Below, one piece after another: positions 8,640 through 16,333 of a stretch of DNA of 45,445 nucleotides. Every line of letters begins with the position of its first letter. Position 1 is the stretch's first letter. The position numbers and the translations under genes are program-made. Below the pieces are notes generated by a model that had not been told where the DNA came from, did no database searches, and worked only from the letters and a program-made list of their open reading frames with translations. The DNA comes from Pseudomonas sp. GD04091 (GTDB taxonomy: Bacteria > Pseudomonadota > Gammaproteobacteria > Pseudomonadales > Pseudomonadaceae): contig NZ_JAOEBG010000034.1 of assembly GCF_029836165.1 (NCBI RefSeq), forward strand, positions 1 to 45,445. The letters run 5' to 3'.

Positions 8640-8685
8640 GAGGGCTTCGCCCTCCTTTCGCGACGCAAGGCCGCTCCTACAGGGG
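8640..8685. repeat. REP element downstream of serB
   Basis: The segment TTCGCGACGCAAGGCCGCTC with a preceding GGAGGGC/GCCCTCC hairpin is the same family as the elements near 23.2, 27.1 and 45.4 kb. It lies between the psd terminator and the serB stop. Confidence 0.7.
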
Positions 8686-8720
8686 GATGCGATCTTCTGT
8701 AGGAACCCCCGGACTCAAGA

Positions 8721-9935
8721 TCAACCGCGCGCTTCGCGATCGCGCACGCCGAGCAGGTACAGCACGCCGTCCAGGCCCAAGGTCGAGATCGCTTGCTTGG
8801 CCGACTGGCGCACCAGCGGCTTGGCACGGAAGGCCACGCCCAGGCCGGCCAGGGATAGCATCGGCAGGTCGTTGGCGCCATCGCCGACGGCTATGGTCTG
8901 CTCGAGCTGCAGGCCTTCTTCGCTGGCCAATTTCTGCAATAGTTCGGCCTTGCGCTGGGCATCGACGATCGGTTCGACGGCCACGCCGGTCACCTTGCCG
9001 TCGACCACCTCCAGTTCATTGGCGAATACGTAGTCGATGCCCAGGCGCGCCTGCACCTGCTTGGCAAAGTAGCTGAAACCGCCCGAGAGGATCGCAGTCT
9101 TGTAGCCCAGGCGCTTGAGCTCGGCGAACAGATGCTCGGCGCCCTCGGTCAACCGCAGCGAGGCGCCGATCTCGTCGAGCACGCCCACATCCAGCCCCTT
9201 GAGCAGCGCCATGCGCTCCTTGAAGCTGGCGCGGAAGTCCAGTTCGCCGCGCATGGCGCGCTCGGTGATCGCCGCCACCTGCTCACCGACGCCAGCAGCC
9301 TTGGCCAACTCGTCGATCACCTCGGCCTCGATCAGTGTGGAATCCATGTCGAACACCGCCAGGCGGCGGTTGCGACGGAACAGGTCGTCCTTCTGGAAGG
9401 CGATGTCGATGCTCAACGCTTCGGACAGCGCGAAGAAGGCCGCGCGCAGGGCTTGGCCGTCGCTCGGCTCGCCGCGCACGGAGATCTCCAGGGCCGCCTT
9501 GCCTTTCTCCTGGGGAGCATCCAACACCACGCGGGCGGACAGCCGTTCGATGCGCTCGATGGTCAGGCCGTGCTGGCTGATGATCGCGCTGACCTGCTGC
9601 AGCTGCTGAGGCGTGATCTTGCGGCTGAGCAGGGTGACGATGTGCCGGGCCTCGCCCTGGCTGTCGGCCCAGTGCTGATAGTCGGCCTCGGAAACCGGTG
9701 TGTAGCGCGCCTGCAGGTTCAGCTCGTGGGCCTTGGATTGCACGCTTTGCAGCAGCGCGGTGGCCACTTCATTGTCGGGAATGTCGACCAGGATACCGAA
9801 CGACAACGTGCCGTGCATCACGGCCAGACCGATGTCGAGAATGTTCACACCGCCCTGGAGCAGGACGCCGGTGATGGCCGCGGTGAGACCTGGACGGTCT
9901 TCACCAGTGATGTTGATCAGGACGATTTCGCGCAA
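8721..9935 (-). CDS. serB: Phosphoserine phosphatase with N-terminal ACT domains
   Basis: Catalyses the last step of serine synthesis, dephosphorylating phosphoserine. The 404-residue protein has an ACT domain at the N-terminus (IVLINITGEDRPGLTAAI), a second ACT-like region (about 95-180) and a HAD phosphatase domain with nucleophile D196 and D198 in FDMDST, SGGFSYFAK as motif II and GDGANDLPML as the late acidic motif. The start is a TTG at 9935, supported by GGAG 7 nt upstream and by the way homologues begin MREIVLIN. It is divergent from the AhpA-like gene, as E. coli serB is from the ytjB (smp) gene. Confidence 0.96.
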   Translation of the reverse strand: MREIVLINITGEDRPGLTAAITGVLLQGGVNILDIGLAVMHGTLSFGILVDIPDNEVATALLQSVQSKAHELNLQARYTPVSEADYQHWADSQGEARHIVTLLSRKITPQQLQQVSAIISQHGLTIERIERLSARVVLDAPQEKGKAALEISVRGEPSDGQALRAAFFALSEALSIDIAFQKDDLFRRNRRLAVFDMDSTLIEAEVIDELAKAAGVGEQVAAITERAMRGELDFRASFKERMALLKGLDVGVLDEIGASLRLTEGAEHLFAELKRLGYKTAILSGGFSYFAKQVQARLGIDYVFANELEVVDGKVTGVAVEPIVDAQRKAELLQKLASEEGLQLEQTIAVGDGANDLPMLSLAGLGVAFRAKPLVRQSAKQAISTLGLDGVLYLLGVRDREARG

Positions 9936-10006
9936 GACCGGGCTCCAACTCGATGAAAAATGCGCATTCTACCGATTTTCCATGACCATCGGGCGCCAAC
10001 GATACT

Positions 10007-10034
10007 TTGCCGACAAAACACGGATCGCTATACT
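10007..10034 (+). promoter_or_regulatory. Putative sigma-70 promoter of the AhpA-like gene
   Basis: TTGCCG at 10007-10012 and TATACT at 10029-10034 are separated by 16 nt and point at the GTG start at 10071. Confidence 0.45.
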
Positions 10035-10070
10035 GCGCAGCAACTTTCTCGCCATAAAGAGCCGCGCTCT

Positions 10071-11522
10071 GTGAACCGGCCCACGCCCGTAAAACCCGAC
10101 AACTTCTTCCTGATGATCTACCGAGCCCTGAGCCAGCGCCGAATTCCACTGGCCCTGCGCATCGCCAGCCATAACATCTTCCTGGTGGCCCTGGCCCTGG
10201 TGATCTATGCCTGCGTGATGGGTCTGCAGTTCAAGCAGGCCATGCACGAGCAGGCCGATGCCGTTGGCCAGAGCCTGACCACGCAGACCGCCACGTCTGC
10301 GACGGAGCTGCTGGTGTCCAACGACATCCTCAGCCTCAATGTGCTGCTGGGCAACCTGGTGAAGAACCCGCTGGTGGCCCATGCGGCCATCTACAGCGTG
10401 GACAACCGCATCCTCGCCGAAGCCGGCCAGCGCCCGCGCAATAGCCTGCTGGGCGAAGCCGAAGGCGTCTACCAGACCAAGATCACCTTCCAGGACGTGA
10501 CCGCCGGCCAACTGCGCATCAGCCTGGACATGAGCCAGTTCCAGCAGCCGATGCTGATCAGCCTGCAGAGCATGGGCATCCTCGCCGCGATCCTGCTGGC
10601 CCTGGCCCTGACCCTCAGCCTGCGCCTCGGCCGGTTCATCTCCACGCCTCTGCTGCAACTGCGCGTATGGCTGCGCGACCCGCACCCGTACACCCCGGCC
10701 ATCGACCGTCAGGACGAGATCGGCGACCTGGCTCGTCAGCTGCACGCTCGCCTCGCCCCGCCGCCACCGCCGGAGCCGGAGGAAGAAGACGAGGAAGACG
10801 ATTTCGACGACATGCCCGCCCCCAAGGCTGCCGCTCGCCCGAAAGTGGCGGCGCAGGTACAGGAGCATGACGAAGACGATGAAGCCTTCGCCGGCCTGAT
10901 GGATGAGGAGAGCGCACCGGTCAAACCGGTCGCCGTCGAATCCGACGAGCCGCAGAGCAGCGCAGTGCTGGCTGTGCAGCTGGGTTCCCAGGAGCAGCTG
11001 CGCCGCCTGCCACGCAGCCGTCTGACCGAGCTGCTGGAACGCTACCGCGACTGCCTGGACCAGGCCGCGTCGCTGTACGAAGGCGAAGTCCATACGCTGA
11101 ACGACGGCAGCACCCTGCTGCTGTTCCACAGCCGTGACTGCGGCGAGGACTACCTCACCAACGCCATCTGCTGTGGCGAGCTGCTGCGCGCCCTGGGCCA
11201 CGCCCTGCAGATCGAGGTGGCCGACAGCGGCATCACCCTGCAACTGCAGTTGGGCCTGGTGCTGGCCGACGATCTGCATGGCATGGACCAGGTGGACCTG
11301 CTGATGACCGAGCAGGCGCAGGACGCACTGGCCCTGTCGCAGCACAGCCGCAACCTGCTGCTGGTCGAGCGCCGTATCAGCGACGATGCCCTGGTGCGCC
11401 AGCGCGCGCGCATCCGACCGATCGCCAGCCCCGAGGGGGCATGCTGCGTGGAGCGTTTGATGGAGCCTTATCCGTCCATGCTGGAGCGCCAGCTGGCGCG
11501 GATGCACGAGCGCCGCGCCTGA
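10071..11522 (+). CDS. AhpA/YtjB (SMP)-family membrane protein with acidic linker and cyclase-like C-terminal domain
   Basis: A 483-residue inner-membrane protein. Helix 1 (about 30-50) and helix 2 (about 163-184) bracket a periplasmic sensor-like domain as in E. coli YtjB/SMP. A HAMP-like segment with DEIGDL follows (about 190-225), then a Pro/Glu/Asp linker (about 229-290). Residues about 296-420 resemble a class III nucleotide cyclase fold: VLAVQLG at 299-305, LLERYRDCLDQAA, NDG at 344-346 followed by STLLLF, and ITLQLQLGLVLAD. The first metal Asp is replaced by Q303 while D345 is kept, so it is probably inactive. The start is GTG 10071 with AAAGAG upstream; ATG 10113 is the alternative. 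Neighbour serB is divergent. Function is unknown; 'AhpA' is a family label. Confidence 0.8.
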   Translation: MNRPTPVKPDNFFLMIYRALSQRRIPLALRIASHNIFLVALALVIYACVMGLQFKQAMHEQADAVGQSLTTQTATSATELLVSNDILSLNVLLGNLVKNPLVAHAAIYSVDNRILAEAGQRPRNSLLGEAEGVYQTKITFQDVTAGQLRISLDMSQFQQPMLISLQSMGILAAILLALALTLSLRLGRFISTPLLQLRVWLRDPHPYTPAIDRQDEIGDLARQLHARLAPPPPPEPEEEDEEDDFDDMPAPKAAARPKVAAQVQEHDEDDEAFAGLMDEESAPVKPVAVESDEPQSSAVLAVQLGSQEQLRRLPRSRLTELLERYRDCLDQAASLYEGEVHTLNDGSTLLLFHSRDCGEDYLTNAICCGELLRALGHALQIEVADSGITLQLQLGLVLADDLHGMDQVDLLMTEQAQDALALSQHSRNLLLVERRISDDALVRQRARIRPIASPEGACCVERLMEPYPSMLERQLARMHERRA

Positions 11523-11535
11523 TCCACTGCTGAGC

Positions 11536-11560
11536 GTGGGAGCGGGCTTGCCCCGCGACA
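11536..11560. repeat. REP-like element
   Basis: GTGGGAGCGGGCTTGCCCCGCG is a Pseudomonas REP-type arm, in the gap between the AhpA-like gene and the terminator at 11629. Confidence 0.5.
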
Positions 11561-11628
11561 GGGCTCGTCGGGACGGCAAGATTGCTTGCGCCGACGCTAT
11601 CGCTCCCCCGCTGTCCCGCGTCCATTAC

Positions 11629-11676
11629 GACAGACATGAAAAAGCCCGCATCGCTGCGGGCTTTTTCATGTCTGTC
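11629..11676. terminator. Bidirectional terminator with 22-bp perfect stem
   Basis: Left arm 11629-11650 and right arm 11655-11676 are perfectly complementary around a 4-nt loop, with GCCCGCA/TGCGGGC next to A5/T5 runs. It ends 3 bp from the stop of the PqiC-like gene and serves both converging units. Confidence 0.93.
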
Positions 11677-11679
11677 AGA

Positions 11680-12390
11680 TCAGAACCGGAACACTTCCAG
11701 GTCGGTACGGATCGGCGAAGCCATCGGAATCTTCGGTTTCTCCGGCTCTTTCTTCACCTGTACCGGCGCGGCTGGCTTGCGCGGTGTCTCTTCGGCAATG
11801 GCCGGCTGGTTGGCCAGCGGCTTGACCGCACTGCTCAGTTGCTCGGCCAGCTTCTGCAGCAATTGTCCCTGGGCCTGAACCTGGGCCGACTCGCTGCCAG
11901 CGTGGGGCTGCTCAAGGTGGACGATGCGGTTGTCACGCACCTGGCCACGGCGGTCCAGCACACGCCATTGCGCATCCAGGATCGCCGGCTGGTTCTTGCC
12001 CGAGTCCAGGCGGGTGATCGACAGCAGCACCTGCACGTCCGGAGTGAAACCGGCGCTGGCCGGGGCAAGCACGACGCGTTGGCTGTCCAGGCGCCAGGCC
12101 AGCTGACGCACCAGCAACTGGTCGATATCCGACGAAAGGCTGCCGGCCCAACGACCATCGGTCGCCGCGGTCAGGCTGCCATCGGCCTGCCGTTGCAGGA
12201 AGGTTTCGCGTTGCAGGTAGTCGGCCACCGATACCGGGCCAAGCACCACCGCCATGCCCGCAGCCTGGCCAGGTTGGCCGGGATCACCACTGTCGAGCTG
12301 ATACAAGGCGACCGGTTGATGCAGACTGCATCCACTGAGCCCCAACAGTCCGGTCATCAACAGCGCAAATGGAAGGCGCAGAAATTTCAT
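11680..12390 (-). CDS. PqiC-family (DUF330) lipoprotein
   Basis: A 236-residue predicted outer-membrane lipoprotein. The signal peptide MKFLRLPFALLMTGLLGLSG ends in a lipobox with C21. The body has the DUF330/PqiC pattern: an ALYQLDSGD start, LGPVSVADYLQRETFL, and a central segment on dual-strand transport accessory proteins (LDAQWRVLDRRG). The C-terminal 45 residues are Pro/Lys-rich and probably disordered. PqiC normally works with PqiA/PqiB in lipid trafficking between membranes, but neither partner is adjacent here. ATG at 12390. It lies 175 bp downstream of parC, same strand; that gap contains a weak GCGGCGC/GCGCCGC hairpin (12529-12547) but no other signal I trust. Confidence 0.82.
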   Translation of the reverse strand: MKFLRLPFALLMTGLLGLSGCSLHQPVALYQLDSGDPGQPGQAAGMAVVLGPVSVADYLQRETFLQRQADGSLTAATDGRWAGSLSSDIDQLLVRQLAWRLDSQRVVLAPASAGFTPDVQVLLSITRLDSGKNQPAILDAQWRVLDRRGQVRDNRIVHLEQPHAGSESAQVQAQGQLLQKLAEQLSSAVKPLANQPAIAEETPRKPAAPVQVKKEPEKPKIPMASPIRTDLEVFRF

Positions 12391-12565
12391 TCATCCCATC
12401 CAGGCGGCCGTCACAAGACTGACCGCAGTGATACTCGTGTAGATTCATCCGGGCACTCAGCCACGCCGGTGCCGCAAGGGCGATATCATCCGCGAAAAAT
12501 CCGCCAGACTCCAGCATTTCCGCCCGAAGCGGCGCCGAAAGCGCCGCGACAGACAGCCCGAGCAC

Positions 12566-14821
12566 TCAGGCGACAGGCTCCACCAGCAACGCATCGACGC
12601 GCTGGAAACCTCGTGGCAATTTGCTACCACGGCGACCTCGCTCACCCTTGTAATGCTCCAGATCATCCGGCTTGAGGGACAGGGTACGCTTGCCAGCCTG
12701 CAATACAAGGGTCGCCCCCTCGCTGATCACTGCCAGGTCGGTGACATACTCTTCACGGCTGACCACCCGATCACCCGGCACGCCGATGATCTTGTTGCCC
12801 TTGCCCTTGCCCAGCTGTGGCAGGTCGGCCACCTTGAACACCAACAGACGGCCCTCGGTAGTCACCGCGGCCAGCCAGTCCTGCTCGCGATCGGCCACCG
12901 GGCGCGGAGTCATGACCTTGGCCCCGTTGGGCAGGCTGAGCAGGCCTTTGCCGGCCTTGTTCTTGGCCTGCAGGTCCTCGCCCTTGACCACGAAACCGTA
13001 GCCGGCGTCGGAGGCCACCACATACAGGGCATCGTCCTCAGGCAACAGCACGCATTCGAAGGTGGCGCCTGACGGGGGTGTCAGGCGACCAGTCAACGGC
13101 TCGCCCTGGCCACGGGCCGACGGCAGGCTGTGGGCGGCCAGCGAATAGCTGCGACCGGTGGAATCGATGAGCACGGCGAACTGGTTGGAGCGTCCGGCGG
13201 CGGCGGCCTTGAAACCATCTCCCGCCTTGTACGACAGCCCCGTGGCATCGATATCGTGACCTTTCGCGCAGCGCACCCAGCCCTTCTCCGACAGCACCAC
13301 GGTCACCGGCTCGGTCGGCATCAGCTCGTTTTCCGACAGGGCCTTGGCCTCGGCACGCTCGACGATCGGCGAGCGGCGATCGTCGCCGTAGGTCTCGGCG
13401 TCCTTGATCAGCTCGCTGCGGACCAGCTTGCGCAACTTGGCATCGCTGCCCAGCAGGGCCTGCAGCTGCTTCTGTTCTTTGAGCAACTCGTCCTGCTCGC
13501 CACGGATCTTCATCTCTTCCAGGCGCGCCAGCTGACGCAGGCGAGTCTCCAGAATGTAGTCGGCCTGGATCTCTGTCAGGTCGAAGCGGGCGATCAGCGC
13601 CTGCTTGGGGTGTTCCTCGGTGCGGATGATGTGAATGACTTCATCCAGGTTGAGGAACGCCGTGAGCAAGCCTTCCAACAGGTGCAGGCGCTTCTCGACC
13701 TTGTCCAGACGGTGCTGCAGGCGGCGACGAACGGTACCGATCCGGTACTCGAGCCACTCCAGCAGCAGCGCACGCAGGTTCTTCAGCTGCGGGCGACCGT
13801 CGAGGCCGATGATGTTGACGTTGACCCGGTAGGTGCTCTCCAGCTCGGTAGTGGCGAACAGGTGCTGCATCAGTTCGCCAGCATCGACGCGGTTCGAGCG
13901 CGGGATGATGACGATGCGGCACGGGTTCTCGTGGTCCGACTCGTCGCGCAGGTCGGCGACCATCGGCAGCTTCTTGGCCTGCATCTGCGCGGCGATCTGC
14001 TCCAGCACCTTGGCCCCGGACACCTGGTGCGGCAGCGCGGTGACGATGATGTCGCCATCCTCGACGCGGTACACCGCACGCATGCGGATCGAGCCCTTGC
14101 CGGTCTCGTAGAGCTTGAGGATGTCGGCGCGCGGCGTGACGATCTCGGCCTCGGTCGGGTAGTCCGGGCCCTGGATGTGCTCGCACAGCTGTTCGATGGT
14201 GGCCTTGGGCTCGTCGAGCAGGCGCACGCAGGCGCTGGCCACTTCGCGCAGGTTGTGTGGCGGCACGTCGGTAGCCATGCCCACGGCGATGCCGGTGGTG
14301 CCATTGAGCAGGATGTTCGGCAGGCGCGCCGGCAGTACCGCCGGCTCCTGCAGCGTGCCGTCGAAATTCGGCACCCAGTCCACGGTGCCCTGGCCCAGTT
14401 CGCCGAGCAGCACTTCGGAATAGCGCGAAAGACGCGCCTCGGTGTAACGCATGGCGGCGAACGACTTCGGATCGTCCGGCGCACCCCAGTTGCCCTGGCC
14501 ATCGACCAGGGTGTAGCGATAGCTGAACGGCTGGGCCATCAGCACCATGGCCTCGTAGCAGGCCGAGTCGCCGTGGGGGTGGAACTTGCCGAGCACGTCG
14601 CCGACGGTACGCGCCGACTTCTTGTGCTTGGAATCGGCGTCGAGTCCCAGCTCGCTCATGGCATAGACGATGCGCCGCTGGACCGGCTTGAGGCCGTCGC
14701 CAATGTGCGGCAGGGCGCGGTCCATGATCACGTACATGGAGTAGTTGAGGTAGGCCTGTTCGGTGAAGTCGGCCAGGGAACGGCGTTCGACGCCTTCGAG
14801 ACTGTCCAGTAAGTCGCTCAT
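12566..14821 (-). CDS. parC: DNA topoisomerase IV subunit A
   Basis: The DNA breakage-reunion subunit of topoisomerase IV, which unlinks daughter chromosomes. The 751-residue length is normal. Catalytic Y126 lies in AMRYTEARL; the quinolone-resistance region reads HPHGDSACYEAM with S86 and E90, the wild-type susceptible residues. The C-terminal third (from about 490) forms the beta-pinwheel DNA-binding domain. The ATG at 14821 has GAGG about 8 nt upstream. It starts 10 bp after the retropepsin-like gene and closes the parE-parC cluster. Confidence 0.98.
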   Translation of the reverse strand: MSDLLDSLEGVERRSLADFTEQAYLNYSMYVIMDRALPHIGDGLKPVQRRIVYAMSELGLDADSKHKKSARTVGDVLGKFHPHGDSACYEAMVLMAQPFSYRYTLVDGQGNWGAPDDPKSFAAMRYTEARLSRYSEVLLGELGQGTVDWVPNFDGTLQEPAVLPARLPNILLNGTTGIAVGMATDVPPHNLREVASACVRLLDEPKATIEQLCEHIQGPDYPTEAEIVTPRADILKLYETGKGSIRMRAVYRVEDGDIIVTALPHQVSGAKVLEQIAAQMQAKKLPMVADLRDESDHENPCRIVIIPRSNRVDAGELMQHLFATTELESTYRVNVNIIGLDGRPQLKNLRALLLEWLEYRIGTVRRRLQHRLDKVEKRLHLLEGLLTAFLNLDEVIHIIRTEEHPKQALIARFDLTEIQADYILETRLRQLARLEEMKIRGEQDELLKEQKQLQALLGSDAKLRKLVRSELIKDAETYGDDRRSPIVERAEAKALSENELMPTEPVTVVLSEKGWVRCAKGHDIDATGLSYKAGDGFKAAAAGRSNQFAVLIDSTGRSYSLAAHSLPSARGQGEPLTGRLTPPSGATFECVLLPEDDALYVVASDAGYGFVVKGEDLQAKNKAGKGLLSLPNGAKVMTPRPVADREQDWLAAVTTEGRLLVFKVADLPQLGKGKGNKIIGVPGDRVVSREEYVTDLAVISEGATLVLQAGKRTLSLKPDDLEHYKGERGRRGSKLPRGFQRVDALLVEPVA

Positions 14822-14831
14822 GCGAGCCTCG

Positions 14832-15350
14832 TCATTTCAGGTTCTGGCGCAGCAGCATGGTGCCGCCGCGCTGGGTGAATTCAAGTTGTTTCAGGGCGCT
14901 CATGCCCAGCAGCACGGCCTGGCCATCGAGGCCGGGAACCACCAGCGCGCGCACGTCGCGCAGGTGGATATCGCCCAGTTGCAAGCTGTCGAGGCGGGTG
15001 CGGTAGCCTTCGGTGCGACCATTGGCGGTGCTCAGCTGCACCGGGGCGCCGCGGGCCAGCTCAAGGTCGCGGGCCAGGGCTTCGGGGATCGCCACATCGG
15101 TCGCGCCGGTATCGAGCATGAAATGCACCACCCGCCCATTGATCGCGCCATCGGCAACGAAATGCCCCTGGCCGTTGCTCAGCAGGCGCACCTCGATGAA
15201 GCCATCGCCCTGCTCGCTGTGCACCACGGTATTGGGATTCTGCTGACGCGCCTCCCACTGGCCGAAAAAGCGCGTGGCGAGGAACATCGCCGCCGCCCAG
15301 GCGACGATCATCAGTACCCTGCCCGCGCGCTTGCCCGGTGGCTGGCTCAT
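14832..15350 (-). CDS. Membrane-anchored retropepsin-like aspartic protease
   Basis: A 172-residue protein of the bacterial clan AA (TIGR02281/DUF4124-neighbour type) retropepsins. One membrane helix (about 11-29) anchors a periplasmic domain; the catalytic motif is MLDTGATDVAIP, with D80-T81-G82, followed by the family's hydrophobic 'flap' and a late VLLGMSALKQLEF motif. Retropepsins act as homodimers, one Asp each. The ATG at 15350 overlaps the stop of the upstream esterase-like gene by 4 nt (ATGA), so translation is probably coupled, and parC begins 10 bp after its end. Substrate unknown. Confidence 0.85.
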   Translation of the reverse strand: MSQPPGKRAGRVLMIVAWAAAMFLATRFFGQWEARQQNPNTVVHSEQGDGFIEVRLLSNGQGHFVADGAINGRVVHFMLDTGATDVAIPEALARDLELARGAPVQLSTANGRTEGYRTRLDSLQLGDIHLRDVRALVVPGLDGQAVLLGMSALKQLEFTQRGGTMLLRQNLK

Positions 15351-16333
15351 GGCTTGGCGCTCCAGCCGCCTTGCGGCGCGTCGAAGCGCCAGACGATCGG
15401 CCGGGTCTCGCCATCCACACGCGGACGGTCGTTGTTGTCCACGCCGATCCAGGCTCCGGCTTTATCGATCACCAGCGCCTCGGCCAGGCCATAGGGTTGC
15501 GAATAACGACGCGACTCCACCAAGGCGTCGGCGGCGAATGACCAGCAGCGCTCCACCGCGCCGCTGTCGACATCGCGGCGGCAGATGCGGTAGGCATTGC
15601 GCTCGAGAGTGAACAGCTTGCCCTCGAACCAGGCCAGGTCGGCAAAGTCACGGGATACCGGGCGCGCCTCGGGGAACTGCGGCGGTTGCATCTCGACGCC
15701 GGCTTCGCTGAGCAGCACGCAGCCGCGGCCACAATTCCAGACCGACTGCTGGCGCTGCACGGCGAGCAGGCCGCGCCGCTCACGCTCGGCGGCCAGCCAC
15801 AGACGGTCGCCCGCCGGGTTGATCGCCAGGCCTTCGAACAACGCATTGAAATGCAGCAGCATGCCGCTGGCCCGGGCCTGGCGGACCATCGCCTGGTCAA
15901 TCTTCAACCAGCCTGGCTCTCCGTCCACGGGCAATTGCAGCACAGCGGCGTGCGCCTCGCTGACAACGAACAGATTGCCGGCCTGATCACAGGTGATGCC
16001 TTCGAAATCCAGGGCACCGCCGCGGATATAGGACGCCGCCCAATTGCGCGACTTCAACCCCCAGGGCAGGCCGGTATCGGGAGGCGCAGGCGGGGTGAAG
16101 GCCAGGGGCTCGGCCTGCCAGGCCGCCGTGTGCTGCGCCAGGCGATAGATGCGGTCGTCATCGCGATCGGACACCGCCCACAACGCCCCCCGGCACCAGG
16201 CCAGGCCTGACAGGTTGCCACCGCGCATGCCCTCGACCATGTGCTCGCCGCTGAGCTTGAGCTGGGGCCAGTCGCCCGCCCGGGCCTGCAGGGCGAACAG
16301 CGCCAGGCAGGCCATGAGCAACGGACGAATCAA
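15347..16333 (-). CDS. Secreted esterase-like activity of phytase family protein
   Basis: A 328-residue exported protein with a beta-propeller-like pattern of WxxG/DRDDDRIYRL and DFEGITCD repeats typical of the 'esterase-like activity of phytase' family. The start is taken as TTG 16333: this gives a complete signal peptide (MIRPLLMACLALFALQARA, cleavage after about residue 19) and a 4-nt TTGA overlap with the parE stop, with GAGG about 8 nt upstream. The internal ATG at 16315 would leave too short a signal. Paired cysteines in the mature part suggest disulfides. Placement between parE and the retropepsin gene suggests co-expression; substrate unknown. Confidence 0.82.
   Translation of the reverse strand: MIRPLLMACLALFALQARAGDWPQLKLSGEHMVEGMRGGNLSGLAWCRGALWAVSDRDDDRIYRLAQHTAAWQAEPLAFTPPAPPDTGLPWGLKSRNWAASYIRGGALDFEGITCDQAGNLFVVSEAHAAVLQLPVDGEPGWLKIDQAMVRQARASGMLLHFNALFEGLAINPAGDRLWLAAERERRGLLAVQRQQSVWNCGRGCVLLSEAGVEMQPPQFPEARPVSRDFADLAWFEGKLFTLERNAYRICRRDVDSGAVERCWSFAADALVESRRYSQPYGLAEALVIDKAGAWIGVDNNDRPRVDGETRPIVWRFDAPQGGWSAKP

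Noticed and set aside
14564..14588. Possible quinolone-resistance change in parC
   Set aside because: The region encodes S86 and E90, the wild-type residues.
13130..14812. A 560-codon plus-strand frame over parC
   Set aside because: Antisense shadow of parC; no ribosome site, no family motif.
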